Of a stretch of 64,000 bases of DNA, positions 21,188-33,881 are shown one piece after another. The notes below the pieces were generated by a model, which was not told where the DNA came from, ran no database searches, and saw only the letters and a program-made list of their open reading frames with translations. The stretch is taken from NCBI RefSeq assembly GCF_034140825.1, contig NC_089044.1, positions 22,746,001 to 22,810,000 on the forward strand, given 5' to 3'. The translations under genes and the position numbers were made by a program. Within the stretch, counting starts at the first letter, position 1, and each line of letters opens with the position of its first letter. The stretch comes from Oryza sativa Japonica Group (Eukaryota; Streptophyta; Magnoliopsida; Poales; Poaceae).

Positions 21188-23362
21188 GCAGCATCCATCG
21201 CATTATGGTCGATCGCTAACAGCATAATTAGCCTACATGTGACAGTCCATAATTAAGCTCGCGACAAAGATGCTTCTTAATTATCTACTACTCCAGCAAT
21301 TAAGCATCAAACTGAACCTGACTATTTTGAATTCTGACATATATATACAGTTACAGAGATGCTAGCCAGCTTATATACATGGTGGCATATACCATCCGTC
21401 CTTAAAAAAAAGTCTAATCCTAGTTACGAATCTGAACACGTAAGTTTGTCTTTTTATGAGACAGAGTAGTATGCTTTTAAATAAATTAATTAAGATGTTT
21501 TAGTCACTGATCAGTTAATCATGTTTTGTTAGCTTTGCGTAGCTTGCCAGTGTTAAGCACATTTTTGTACTTAATTAGCTAATATGTGCAGTATACTATG
21601 TTGTGTACAATGTACACAAGGTACAGTGACTGCTGGAATGCCAGTGTGGATAGACGACATAGCACGCAAAGATGAGCACGTAATATTCAGTGGCTGTAAA
21701 TTGGTCAATGAGTGTAGATCCTGCTTGCTTGCATGTATAGACATTGTAAAGAAGAACGTTTTATACGTCGGTTTTTTAAAAAAGTTGGTTTATACGTGAT
21801 GCATAAAAGGGAGTAGCTATATACATTTTATGATGTCACATTTTTTTTAAAAAAAAGTCAAACAATTTTACATTATAAATTATATATAACCACCTACATT
21901 GTAATTATATTAAAAGTTTCAAAACTTAAACTGTAATTTACATTGTAAGTTTTGATATTAAATTGTATTTTTTTTCTAATACACAATACATCAAATAATA
22001 GGATTAAAAGTAATTTATTGTATCTACTTGGAAGATGAGATAGAAGATATAATAACATAACTATATATAGGAGATAGCTAGAGCAACCACATGGGAAAAA
22101 ATTGACTGAAATCAAGTAAAAAAATGATGCCTTGTTTTTAGTAAAACCGAATTATTCATCAATGATATACTATGATTACACTATAGTTACTATTACTGCA
22201 TTGTAATTATATTGTAATCTTTATATAAGTTAAATATAAAGTTGCATATATTATTAATACTTATGTACAAGTTATATTATAGTTATAGTGAAATTATATT
22301 ACAATAATACTATAGTTAAATTCAAAAAACTTGTGGCAGATTTTTAGGTAGTTCCCCTGATTTAATTTATCTGCGTACAATATTATTAAGACAATATTAA
22401 AAAGATATACATGTCAAATGCCCTAGGCTGAAACTGTATACGAGTTAGAGGAGAAAACGATAAAGGATGCACAATTGACTGTGGCCGGTGTAGATTATAA
22501 CAATATATGTCGGTCAGAAAAATTAAATATTGTCCTTTTATTTTGTGAAAAATAAAATCTAGCAACAGCAGAACCAGCCATCCAACGATTAAGAAGGCAG
22601 ATAACACACATTTTCAACGTTTTCCGTGAGTGCAAAATCATTTGTGCCGGCTAGAGACTTGCTATGTAATCATATTAGATAACTATTGGTTTAATTTGTT
22701 TTCAAAATAAACGCAAAAGAGTATACAATATATATTTGTGTGTATAGCCACAAACATAGTTTTTTTCCGATTATTCAGAAAGACATATGTATACCACACT
22801 TACATTATCGTGTATACACTCTCCTAATATACTATATATCAAAGAGACAGATGTCAGTGACAAATCCTTAACCTCACAAATTAAATTTCTATTGATAGCG
22901 CAACCACATGTATATAATATTTATAGGCATCAAGATTTAGATGATTATAGGTAAAGTTATGAACCCACGACTCTATCACCATAACAATGATGCTTCCCCG
23001 TCACATATATAGTTACAAAGTAAAATCCAGCCATTATTTTATCTTTTAGCTTTCTTTAAAAGTTAGGTCATGCCAAATAAGAAGGATATGCTACATGAAT
23101 CTGCTGAAAACACATGGCACATATACTCTTTGGTGTCACTATACATATACAGGCAGGCACACGCATAGCGTGGTTTTGATGCTTATACACTTTCCGTTGC
23201 ATGCATAGGCACCAGGGAAACACGCACGTGTAATAATTCTGTCCATACGAACATGGGTTTTAAGCTGGAGAAAACAAGGAAAATTGATTTGCTTCGTCTT
23301 TAATTTTAATATAGAAAAGATGGAATAAAACAATCTTGTAGAGCCTTAAGCATCGTGATAAG
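21188..23362. other. AT-rich spacer, no gene seen
   Basis: Rich in short palindromic AT words (for example 21890-21960 and 22140-22320). I recognise neither coding sequence nor a bounded element. 21395-21480 resembles half of a decayed Mariner-type MITE. Confidence 0.4.
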
Positions 23363-23364
23363 TA

Positions 23365-23619
23365 CTCCCCTTCATCCTAAAATATAAGCATTTTTAAAAT
23401 AGTGCCAAGTCAAATATTTTTAACTTTAACTATTAATAGAAACAAATAAAAAATTCAATCATATAAAATTGATGTTACTAAATTTATCATCAGACAAACT
23501 ATTATAATATGCAATTCTTTTTATTTAAACCATCTTATTTTTATTGATATTATTAATCAAAGTAGCATCTCAGAGACTAATTCGAAGTCAAAAATACTTA
23601 TATTTTAAGATAGAAGGAG
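23365..23619. mobile_element. Stowaway-type MITE
   Basis: A 255-bp element with ends CTCCCCTTCATCCTAAAATA and the complement of CTCCTTCTATCTTAAAATA, flanked by TA on both sides. Confidence 0.85.
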
Positions 23620-23621
23620 TA

Positions 23622-25150
23622 AGATTAGAAGGAGTAAGATAGTACCTACTTCCATCGTTTCAAAATATAACCATCAGTACAAATCTGGACTGGACAGAAT
23701 GACAGATGCCAATGTAAGTGCGACATCAGTGGCTGTGAATTCCCAAATGTTAACGTCGGCCAGTCAGCCAATGTCTCGCCGATCATCCTGTGGTCGGAAC
23801 TCAGACTGAGAAACTAGCAATCACAACTCACAGCTACCACAGTTTCGATCGTTTCCCGCCATCTTATGATAGAGTAATTTGCGTCAAAAAAAATGATCGA
23901 GTAATTAATATAATTAAAATTGTTTGTTCCATGCTTAATTCTAGTGCCTTTAATCTGTGACTAGCTAAGTAGAGAAATCCAGTTAACAAGGTGAATTTAT
24001 TCATCAGTCAATGAGTTAATCTGTCATGGTTGGAGCGACGATGGGTAGTTGTGTCTGACCGACTGACCGGCCGCAATACCGCATCCACAAATCCTGAAGG
24101 AGTCGATCGATCGAGGCCGAGCTGTCTATGGCTGCATATGTAGGAGAGTCATTTTCGCATCACTGTGTGAACCATATGGATGGAAGTAAAGGAGAGGGCA
24201 ATGGAAAGGGATGGTTGATCCATCCAACTTTATTTACCACACCATGATTGATGACTTTTTGCTCCATTGATACTTTTTTGTTTTTTAAATAGATTCCCCT
24301 TATTTTTATTACCATAAACATATATATACTCAATGAAATATCCATTTTTATATGAAAAAGAAACAGATAAGTAAATGTTTAAAACACTACTAACCCATCC
24401 ATCAAAACAAGAGAATATGATGTAACTTGTATGTGAAATTGTTTAAATTTGTGAGTTGATTAACTTGTACGACCGTACGCGCTAACCCGCGGTCTCCCTT
24501 CATTTCTCTCCCACCTGACATCCCTCTCGATTCTCTTCCTTTATCTTGTGGGTGGCCCTATCCTTAGTTTTTTCAATGATCACCTCGAATGCTACCAGTG
24601 CCATTGTTTTTACTCCAGCAAATGCTACTTATCTACACACAAACTTTCTATCATATTGTTTGGCACAACTTTAGGTCTAAGATTTTCTGAAGCTGAATAT
24701 TCTCTGGAAATCCATAGGTCTAGCTCTATTGATAACATATAGATAAACCATTTTATTTATGTTTTAGATTATAAATAAATTTTAAAACTACTTCAATTTT
24801 AGCTACAAACTTTAAATTTAGCTTGTTCTAAGATTTGAAATTGTACCAAACAGGGTGGTGCTTGAGCCCAGTGGACCACTTAGATCCAGATCAAGTGTTG
24901 ATAGTTTCTCCGAATTATTATTTATTTTCATAAGGTAGTAGGGCATGTACTCTAATGGAATTGAAGGGCTATATTGTTCCTTGGCAATCCCATATTGAAT
25001 TAAATAATGAAATGGATCATAAGCCAATAGTTTAACTAGTTTCATCTTAAACCAACCATAATTCATAACTACTTAACTAGTTAACTAGTAGCGTCGTTCA
25101 TATCTATCCATCCCCCCCCAGGTGAACTTAATTGGTAATAACTGAACTTA
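23622..25150. other. spacer, no gene seen
   Basis: A fragment of another Mariner-type end lies near 23645-23680. Otherwise nothing was recognised. Confidence 0.35.
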
Positions 25151-25153
25151 TTA

Positions 25154-25703
25154 GAGCATTCTCAACCCAAGACACTAGAGATAGTTTCCATAAACTCCAC
25201 GTTAATAAGAAACTAGTACTAGACACTACTCTTCCAATGCAAACACTACTATTCCATACTTAAATTTAATGCTACTTAGGACACCCGCAATGGTTATCTA
25301 TAGGCTCTCTATAAGAGATTCATGTCAGCATATTTTCCTACTTGGAAGAGATTAAATGGAGAGAGAGAGCAAAACTATCTACTAACCTGGAGATAGTCTA
25401 TAGAGAAAAACGAGACAATGTATTAGAGAGCTATAGATATCCATGTAGACATACTATTGAGATGGTTTACTATTAATCTAGTCTATTGCTGATATGTACA
25501 TGTTTTATAGATAAGACATTACTTTATCATTACGAGTGCTCTTATCTCACATAATATCTTGGATATTGTGTAGAAACCATGTCTCATGCAAGACATGATT
25601 TCCTTCTCTTTCCTCATTTATTCACTTGCCACATTATTTTTCATCCTAGGTGGTAGCATATTTAATGCTATGGACACTATCCTAGCCTTGGGTTGGGAAT
25701 GCC
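25154..25703. mobile_element. outer Tourist-like MITE with a second MITE inside
   Basis: The left end GAGCATTCTCAACCCAAG pairs with the right end CTTGGGTTGGGAATGCC. TTA duplications lie at 25151-25153 and 25704-25706. An inner MITE at 25279-25541 splits it. The original length was about 285 bp. Confidence 0.8.
25279..25541. mobile_element. inner Tourist-like MITE
   Basis: Ends GGACACCCGCAATGG and CATTACGAGTGCTC with TTA duplications (25276-25278 and 25542-25544). It lies within the outer MITE. Confidence 0.72.
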
Positions 25704-25706
25704 TTA

Positions 25707-26565
25707 GCATTAATACTTCAAGTCTGTGTGGTCGGCGTCAATACTTACATCATGCACGTGTGAGTGATCATCGACGACGTGACCACATCACTCTCTTGTC
25801 TTGATAACATGTACTAGCTAACTCATCAAGAAGAAGGCAGTCGATCGAGATTGATCACAAAAATAGCAAGTTAATAATCAGATGCTTGCTTGAACCATAA
25901 TTTAATCTGGAAATATAATATCTTCGAAGCTAGAAGATGATTTAGGCCACAAATCTGCATGCTATATCGGTCCCATGTGCAACCAAATACAGGCATGCGA
26001 CCGGGCATGTGCGACCGACCGACTGATCGATCGAAGTAACAGTGTAACACACCCTCCAAGTACCAGGAGACGTGGCACAATGGAGCCCAACCATTGGCAT
26101 CAGAGATACAAATGTGCAGCTCATATGAAGCCAAATTGTGCAAGAGAGGGGCAGGGCTAGCATACTCAATGTGCATCTAAGAACAGATGGATTCAATCTG
26201 AAGGCAAACGAATTCAAGTGAAACGGGTATGTAGTGTTACATGTACTGATGTTTCTGCAGAGTTTACAGTTACTTTCCAAACGAATGAGCAGACATGCAC
26301 GCACGTATTGCATATACAAATCTTTCCACCAAGCAATGATTAGGCACCATGATAAGCCTTGGTACACCTTCTACAGGATCTTTCACTTTCCTGTCGCAAC
26401 ATCAAATTGCTATCTATGTCAGTGTGCAAACAACTGATAGCATGGTCAAGACTCAAGAGTGACATGTAGTCCCTTATATGTAGAATGGACATATATGTAG
26501 CTGTTCCATATATGCAGAATGCACGCCAGATTATAAGAGGATTGAGCATACCTTCAATTAACAAA
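25707..26565. other. spacer downstream of the ATG3 copy
   Basis: No gene was recognised. The part next to 26566 may be 3' UTR of ATG3. Confidence 0.35.
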
Positions 26566-29326
26566 TCATCTGCTTGTACTGCCCAGATCGAAGTCCATAG
26601 TGTAGTCATATTCAATAGTGGGTATGACTGGGGCCATAAACTTCAAAAATATGAAAAGTTACCTGTCCAAAAGAGAAACACAAGTTACAGGCCAGCCAAC
26701 AAAGAGATGTACTGCTTTTGATCATCCAAGCAGTCAGCAAAAGGTATCTCTGTAGATAATATTACTTGTCAACTTCTGGTTCAACTCCTCGAGACATTAG
26801 AACATCAATGATCTTTTTCATCACAGCAGCGTGTTTGCATGGATGCACTGAAGCATGCTTGCCTGCTGACAAGTGAGGATGGTCTTCAATAGTCACCTGT
26901 GGCAACACAATCCACTTCAGTGTCATCAACATGCAATGCGTAGTAGATGACTTAACTAGTACACTGGTTTGTTGCAATCCACAAAGGAGCTAACACTAAA
27001 CCTTGAAATTTATCGAACCGTGTGGCATGATGTATATGGCTTAAAATACACGAACCATCATTACAGACATACACTTCTAAGTTGTGAGAATGACGGAAAA
27101 TGACAGTAAAATGATAGAAAGGAGGCCAATAATTCCAGTATGCTACCATTGCAAAATCTAATTTCTGGAGACATTACTAATATCAAATATCAAAAAAAAA
27201 ATACTTCAAATCCTTTTCATTGGCTTAATGCGTAATGGTGTACTCTATGACATTGAGGTTTTAGAAACATATAATAGACTCGGTTCAAAATATAAGCAGT
27301 ACTAACAAAATTAAAGATATTGGTGAACCAATCCACAGTTCAAGTTGATTCATGTTTCATTTTACATGTCAATAGCAAATACTGAAATGAATGAAAATAC
27401 CGTCTTCCGCGCATGGTCTTGCTGATATCTTCAAACACAAGTTCAGGCTTTAATGGCATTCTTGACTGCAACAACAATCAAATTAAATGAATCAACTTCA
27501 TCTTCAAGACTGCAACAAGACACTTCTAAGGGCAAAATGACTTACCTCATCATATCCGGTAAGCCAGACACGTGGGGTTTGGTAATATTTATCATATCTG
27601 CAACAAGAGAACTACCTATTACTTTCTTAAACTAGAAGACTGAGACACACCACTGCTATGGCAAATAAAAAATAACCAAGAGGACTACATCATTGTTCAG
27701 AAGTGCAACAGGGAGAAGTTCAAGACAACAGCAATATCACTTGCACAATGTTGCACACAAATACTTTGCAATTAAGGCATATAATGCCAACTACAATTCA
27801 TTGTTCATAGATAGTAATGAGGAGCAGATATGCCAAATGTCTATAGTTCTGTGCAAACATATAAAGACTCTGAAAGAGGAGGAAGATAGTATAAAAACTA
27901 ATAAAACATAATAAGGCGACTAATACTAACCAACTAAAGACTTAAAAAGCATGCAGATCAAATAAAAGAGCTTACGTGATGCTAACGTCATATGTCCTAG
28001 TACGAAGGATGTTGTCATCTTCAGGCTCTTCTGCGACAAAATATGAAGGTTGAGCGGTAGCCTAAAATAAGATGACGAAGGCAAAGCTGGAATCGGTAAT
28101 GACTATGAACATTATGAGCCTTTCTTAACCACATCGAAGATAGGATCACAGTCTTTCTTACCACTGAATCATTCCCTGTGTCTTCATAAGTGTCCATGTC
28201 TGGTATATCCTCCTCTTCTTCAGCCTTCTTACCAGCACTGAAGTATGAGGGAATAGAGTTTATCCCTTCAGTTTTCCCTATATCCAATGTATCCATCGAT
28301 GGTATGTCTTCCTCCTCTTCTGGCTTTGATGCTATACATTACCAACAGAACAAAAGGCAGTTTAGCTTATACAAAAGAGAGCACGTGAAACACTGAAACA
28401 AGCATTGTGAGAGGTCAACCTTGCACTCCATGTGTGGCAAGCCAGCCTTCACCGTCCTCATCATCACCGAGAACTACCTCAGCTCCTGCTGCATCATACT
28501 CTTCTTCAAGTGAGACAGCGCGTCTTACGCAAGGCACTGCCAGCAGAACCAAAATTTCAATTACAATGAGGAATACCAAATTCAAACCGTTTCAACTACA
28601 GCAGGGAAACCAAACTTACTTTCCTACACATCAAAACTTTCCTACACACAAACTTCCAACTTTTCCATCACATCATTCCAATTTCAACCAAACTTCCAAT
28701 TTTAGTGTGAACTAAACACACCCTAGTTCTTATCCTCTGATGTAGCAGCAGAACCAAAATATCAATTACAATGAGGAATATCAAATTCAAACCGTTTCAA
28801 CTACGCGAGGGAAACCAAACTTTACTAGTTCTTATCCTCCAATGTAGCATTCCAAACCATGGTGGCCTAGAACCAAACTTAGCCTAATCAAGACCAGTGG
28901 AAACTAGCATAACAATCATGTCACCCAATGCAGCATTCCATCGAATCCTAGCACAAGATGAAATAGAACCAATTTAGAATCAGCATACCGTTCCTGGTGA
29001 CGAGGAATTGCTTGTCGGGAGGGAGATACGGCTTCCTCTTGCTCGGATCGCCCGCCTCCCTGCACAGGAAACACCCACCGAGATCGATCAGACGCCCCAC
29101 CCAAACCCACAGCAATCGGGTACCAAACCCTACAGAGGAGGGGGAGCAACGGAGAAGAGGCCTACCAGGACCAGGTGGGGCACTTGGAGACGAGGTTGTC
29201 GCCGGCGAGGATGAACTCGGGGACGGAGAGGACGCCCTTCTCGAGGAACGCCGACACGGTGCGCGGCCCCGTGACCCGCTCCACCGTCCCCTTGTAGAGC
29301 TCGTACACCTTCTGCTTCACCTGCAT
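26566..29326 (-). pseudogene. ATG3: ATG3 (autophagy E2-like enzyme) copy, damaged
   Basis: Nine minus-strand exons match ATG3: 29326-29166, 29059-28989, 28536-28420, 28331-28162, 28061-27976, 27597-27546, 27465-27401, 26896-26766 and 26662-26566. Visible blocks are MQVKQKVYELYKGTVERVTG, PYLPPDKQFLVTRNG, EDGEGWLATHGVQ, EEEDIPDMDTYEDTGNDS, RTYDVSITYDKYYQTPRVWL, the catalytic HPC block (HASVHPCKHAAVMKK) and IPTIEYDYTMDFDLGST. ATG3 passes ATG8 from ATG7 to phosphatidylethanolamine. Exon 7 is 65 bases although both neighbouring phases are 0. One base is missing where the family has SQDHARKT, so translation stops at the start of exon 8, before the catalytic cysteine. In addition the last exon has TAA where the family has a tyrosine codon. 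A working paralog elsewhere in the genome is expected. It is head-to-head with the SMPD4-like gene. Confidence 0.85.
28541..28849. repeat. duplicated intron segment split by an insertion
   Basis: A unit of about 105 bp (CAGCAGAACCAAAAT... then CTAGTTCTTATCCTC) occurs twice in intron 2 of the ATG3 copy, starting at 28541 and 28746. The first copy is interrupted by about 105 bp of CAAACTTCCAA-rich DNA (about 28620-28723) that looks like a small transposon fragment. Confidence 0.75.
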
Positions 29327-29949
29327 CCTGCTGCTCGCCTAGCCCCCCAGGGTTGCCTCCGCTCGCCGGAGAAGGTTGCTTCCGCTCGTCGCCGGAGACG
29401 GTGGAGAAAGCGAGCCGAAGACGACTGTACAAGAGGAAATACGCCTGCGGCTTCGTTGAAATACGCCTCCCAAGTCGAAAGGCGCACGGAAGCGGACTCC
29501 TCGTCGCGGCGTCGTCCCGGCCCACGAAAGCCCACGGCCTACTTACAATCGAGGCCCACCTGAAATTTCCACGCGCACGCGCTTTCCCGAACCGTCTGCA
29601 CCAGTGGGACCCACCGTCAGTGACTCGGCTTTGACGCACCATTCCGACCGCCAGCTTGACGCGTGGAATGGTGGGGCCGAGTAGTCAGTGGGACACCCCT
29701 CGGCGTCATCCGTAAGCAGAGAGGGAGGAGAGGAGAGGACGCGGAGCGCCATTTCCGAAATCCACGAGAGCTCATTTGGCTCCTTGCCATTTTGCTTTTT
29801 CGTTTTCAAAATTTCTTCCTCTTCTCGAGACGAGAGAGAGTGAGCGTTGCGTTGCCCAAGGGGAAGGGAAAGGCGTCTTCCTCGACACGATTCCCCTCTC
29901 CCACCCAAAACCCTACTGCGCCGCCGCCTCCGAGGAGGAGGAGGAGGAG
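29327..29949. promoter_or_regulatory. shared 5' region of ATG3 copy and SMPD4-like gene
   Basis: The 623 bp between the two divergent start codons are GC-rich and lack other genes, so they probably act as a bidirectional promoter. No clear TATA box is seen on either strand. An in-frame upstream ATG for the plus gene exists at 29776. Confidence 0.5.
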
Positions 29950-32900
29950 ATGCCGCCGGAGACGACCGAGGCGGCCGCCCTGAGGGGGGCCATCCTCGCC
30001 GCGTCCACGGCGGGGGCGGCGGGGAGGGCGGTCTCGTCGGTGGCGGACTACCTCCGCCGCCACGCGGGCGACCACCCGCGGGCCTTCTTCGCCGACGCGC
30101 TGCCCTCGCTGCTCTTCCGGGTGTTCGTCGCGTCCCCGGACTCGCCGTCCTTCATCGATCTCGCCGCCGGGGACCCCGCGCTCGCCGAGCTCCTCGCGTC
30201 GCTGCTCGCCCCGTCAGGGCCGCTCCTCGCCGCCGTCTCCGCCGCGGATCGCCACGCGCTCCTCCGATTCGTGTTCCCACCCGAGCGGCTACCCGATTGG
30301 CTCCGCCTCGCGCTGTCGTCCGCCACCGCCGCCTCCTCCTCCTCCTCCTCCTCCTCTGATGAGGTGATCTCCCCTCTCCTCGCTGGCCGCGTCGACTCCG
30401 AGCTTCACCTGTCGGTATTCGAATACTACCTCTTCTGGTTCGCGTACTACCCCATCTCAGCTGCCACGGCCAAGGCCACAGGAATGGCTGCGGCTCGGGC
30501 CCCAAAAATTCCGCCCTCCATTTCAGAACAATCACTTAAGTCGCTCGGCCGCATTGAGAGCTGGATGTCCACCCTAGGTTCATCAGCCGGACGCAATCTG
30601 GGTCAGAAGCTAGAGAGCTCGCTATATCTGAAGCTTCTGTACTCCTACCTTAAGGAGTTCGTGCCCAGCGGATGTGTACCGCCGCGTAATATGGGTGGAA
30701 CTCTGCTGCATCGAACTGTCAATGATGGTATTGATGCTGCTGAATCCTTCAGGCGAGCTGAGTTCTTCGTGCACACACTCATCCAGTTCTGGCTTGTTGG
30801 AGATGACTTCTCGCCACTGGCTGTGCAGACTTGCCGTGCATATGGGCTCCCTTTACTGTCTCTTCAGTCTCATGCAAATGCCACATTGGTTGAGCAGCCG
30901 CCAGCACCAGGACTCGGCGATGCGGTGAAGCTTTTTGTGATGTATATGAACAGGATCAATGCTTCTGTGGATATAGATGCGCCAAATGTCTTCGAGGGAA
31001 TATCTTCATGGAGGGAGGCATGCAACAGCCCTGTTGGATACTGGAATCCATTGATACAGAGGCCTCTGTATCGATTTTTGCTCAGGACATTCTTGTTCTG
31101 CCCCATGGGTGTAGAAATAAAGAATGTTGCACAGGTTTTCTCTGCATGGATAGTCTATATGGAGCCATGGAAGGCTCAGAAGGATGATTTGGATGCGTAT
31201 GATCTGCCTCCTCCAGGTTGCCACAATGTGCACCGAGTTACTGAGGGAAAGAGGCAGGTGTCTGAAGCAGTGTACTCTCCAGAATGGGAGAACTTTGTGC
31301 TGTCCAACTACTTGTTCTACAGTTCTTTGGTCGTTCATTTCCTGGGGTTTGCACATAAATTTATCCACTCTGATGTTTCCTCAGTGTTGCAGATGGTATC
31401 AAAGGTAAGTGAATAATTGCTCCGTCCTTACTACAGCATATGCCACTATGGTCTTTGTTTTCGTCCTTAACTGTCATGTTATCCTTGGTACATATTGTTG
31501 TCTTAGGTATGAAGTAGCTGAACATGCACTCATGCAGTCATTTACTAAATTAGATTCCACGTACTTGCACATGTGTGTTTGAGAATCGCTGTATTTGTGT
31601 TTTGAATTATCTTGCACTCCATAGTTTATTTAGCATCAGGGGGGTTTCCCCTTGATGGAAAATGTAGAAATATCAAATACTAAGGGTAGGTAAGTGGTGT
31701 CACACTGTCATATAATTTTACAATACTCCGCTACCAGGGCAGTACTACCATTAGTGGTCTAAGCAATGCAGTAGAAGAAAGTTTTTTTTTTTAAGAAATT
31801 GTATTTTTAGGAGCGTGGAGCAAATAATCCGGTGAATAAGCTGAAAAGAATGGGTAATGGATAGCCATATTTGTAATCTGAAAAAGTAATGTACCTGTAA
31901 TCTAAGTGCATTGTAGTGGGAGGCATTTTCTGTAGAGGGTTTATCGACAGCTGCATGTGATGTTTCTTCATATTTCAAACTCTATGATTGAGGATTTGAG
32001 TTATTGTAATCTTAACTAACTTCTATTATACCACCTGGAGAGATTAGCAATAAAAGAAAACATATTAGATGTGCGCCTGGAACAATAGGCCTACCGGAAC
32101 ATATACCTTACAAGTTACAAGTAATTTGAACTTAGTCTATCTTGCACATTTTCTCTCTGAATATCTATTCCTATTGCTTGTTACCTTGGTGGATATTTGG
32201 GAAATAAAGCATGATCATTTTTGAAATACTATATATTACTGTTTCCTTTATCTCATTGTTCTGAAGTTATTGGTAATATGCTTAAGAGGATCATGTTTTG
32301 CTTAATGTGGCCATATGGCCAGTGCTTTATCTTCTATTCCATGTTATGTATTTTCTAAAATTGATGAGGCAGCTTTTCTGCTGGCTGAAATTGTGCTAGG
32401 CAGGTTAATTGTTCTACCCAACAAAAAAGCCCCACAAAGCGTTTTGTTTATTCATGAACTAACATTTGTAATCTAGAATCCTATTCATCTATATATAGCT
32501 TGGCCTTTCAGTACCTAATATCTATTAAACTGCTGACTGTTTCTCTCTTACTGAATGTATCGTTCGTTTGGATTTTTCAGGTTTTGGAGGTTTTGGCATC
32601 TTCTACAGAATTATTGGGGCTCATCTACAGTGTTGATGCTACATATCATCATAGATTTTTTGGTTCAGCATCTTGTTATTTGGATCATGTGCTTAAGTAT
32701 GTGCCATCAATCCGAGAACAGCTACAGGTAAGAAATGGCTGACCTAGTTAGTGCCTTGAACTTCCAGTGCATTGCAGGCTTGCAGCACTGGAATTTTGCT
32801 AGTTCTATCAATAATGTGGAGGAGTGGATGACTTTCTGTTCTAACCTTTTATCGTCCCCTGTGGTCTATTTCAGGACTGGGAATATGGTTTATCAGAAAG

Positions 32901-33881
32901 TGATGCTGATGGGTCTTTCTTGCATGAGCGTAGGAACTTTAATCTGAGGCTTTTCAGCTTTGATGAGGAAGGGGCTTACAACTTGCTTCAGGTGTATATT
33001 ATTATGCAATTATCATTGTTAGCCAATTTTTTATTCTTGTCTTTATTCAGAGTATAATAGATTGCTGGAGATTTCCTGTTTATTAGGTAGATATCTCTAA
33101 AGATTCAACTTTACATCCTTGGGCTACTCTTTTGTGATGGATGCTGTTTTTCTGGTAGCTATTACAGTACTATCCATTGATCTGTTACGTGAACCAACGT
33201 AATTTTGCCCTTTTGACTATTTATTGTACACGTATTACCAATATTGAAGAATACTTACTCATTCTTGCTTTCCTTTATCTCTAGTTGCTGTTGCTACGGG
33301 CAGAGTCAGAGATTCAACGTTTGCCAGGTGATGCTATGCAAAGTCTTCAGACTCTGGATTTAATTAAATCCCAGATGAAGAAAATTTTCCGTGAACACAT
33401 TGAAAGTTCCCAGCCTATGAACTTGGTAGAGAGAGAATGCAGTCAGCACCATGGGCGTGGTGAGGTATTCGCACCTAAGCATCCAAGGCCATGGAAACAC
33501 TCACTAGCTAATGTGAACTGGATGACAAGGCCCATCTCAGACTCTGAAGTGGCCTGGCTAGCAAGTTTGCTGATCCGTTTTTCTGCTTGGCTGAATGAGA
33601 TCCTTCGACTCGACCGTGACGATTCAGATGCTATCCCCACAGGCCCAACCAACATCAAGTTTGATGGAAATGAACTTAATGGGGTTGGGGGCCCAAAGGA
33701 TGCTGCCAGAATGGTGTTTATTGGTGCTTGTTCATTGCTTGTGCTGGTGGGGCAGTCAATCCTGCACTTCATGAGGACACACAGTATTAGGATCAATCTG
33801 AGAATTCTTGCATCTAAAAAGCTTCTCACTGCTGTTATGTTGTATGCCTTGTTCACTGTGGCAAGAAATGCGCTGTCGTAA
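29950..33881 (+). CDS. neutral sphingomyelinase 3 / SMPD4-like protein
   Basis: Four exons: 29950-31404, 32581-32727, 32875-32991 and 33285-33881, all phase 0, giving 771 residues. The protein matches the plant SMPD4-like family over its length, with blocks such as SVFEYYLFWFAYYPIS, FRRAEFFVHTLIQFWLVGDD, NPLIQRPLYRFLLRTFLFCP, YSPEWENFVLSNYLFYSSL and RPWKHSLANVNWMTRPISDS. Two hydrophobic segments near the C-terminus (MVFIGACSLLVLVGQSILHF and LLTAVMLYALFTVA) suggest membrane anchoring, as in animal SMPD4 of the ER and nuclear envelope. The family is assigned to sphingomyelin hydrolysis, but plants contain little or no sphingomyelin, so the substrate here is unknown. The start at 29950 gives the compact alanine-rich N-terminus. 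The frame is open back to 29776. Confidence 0.88.
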
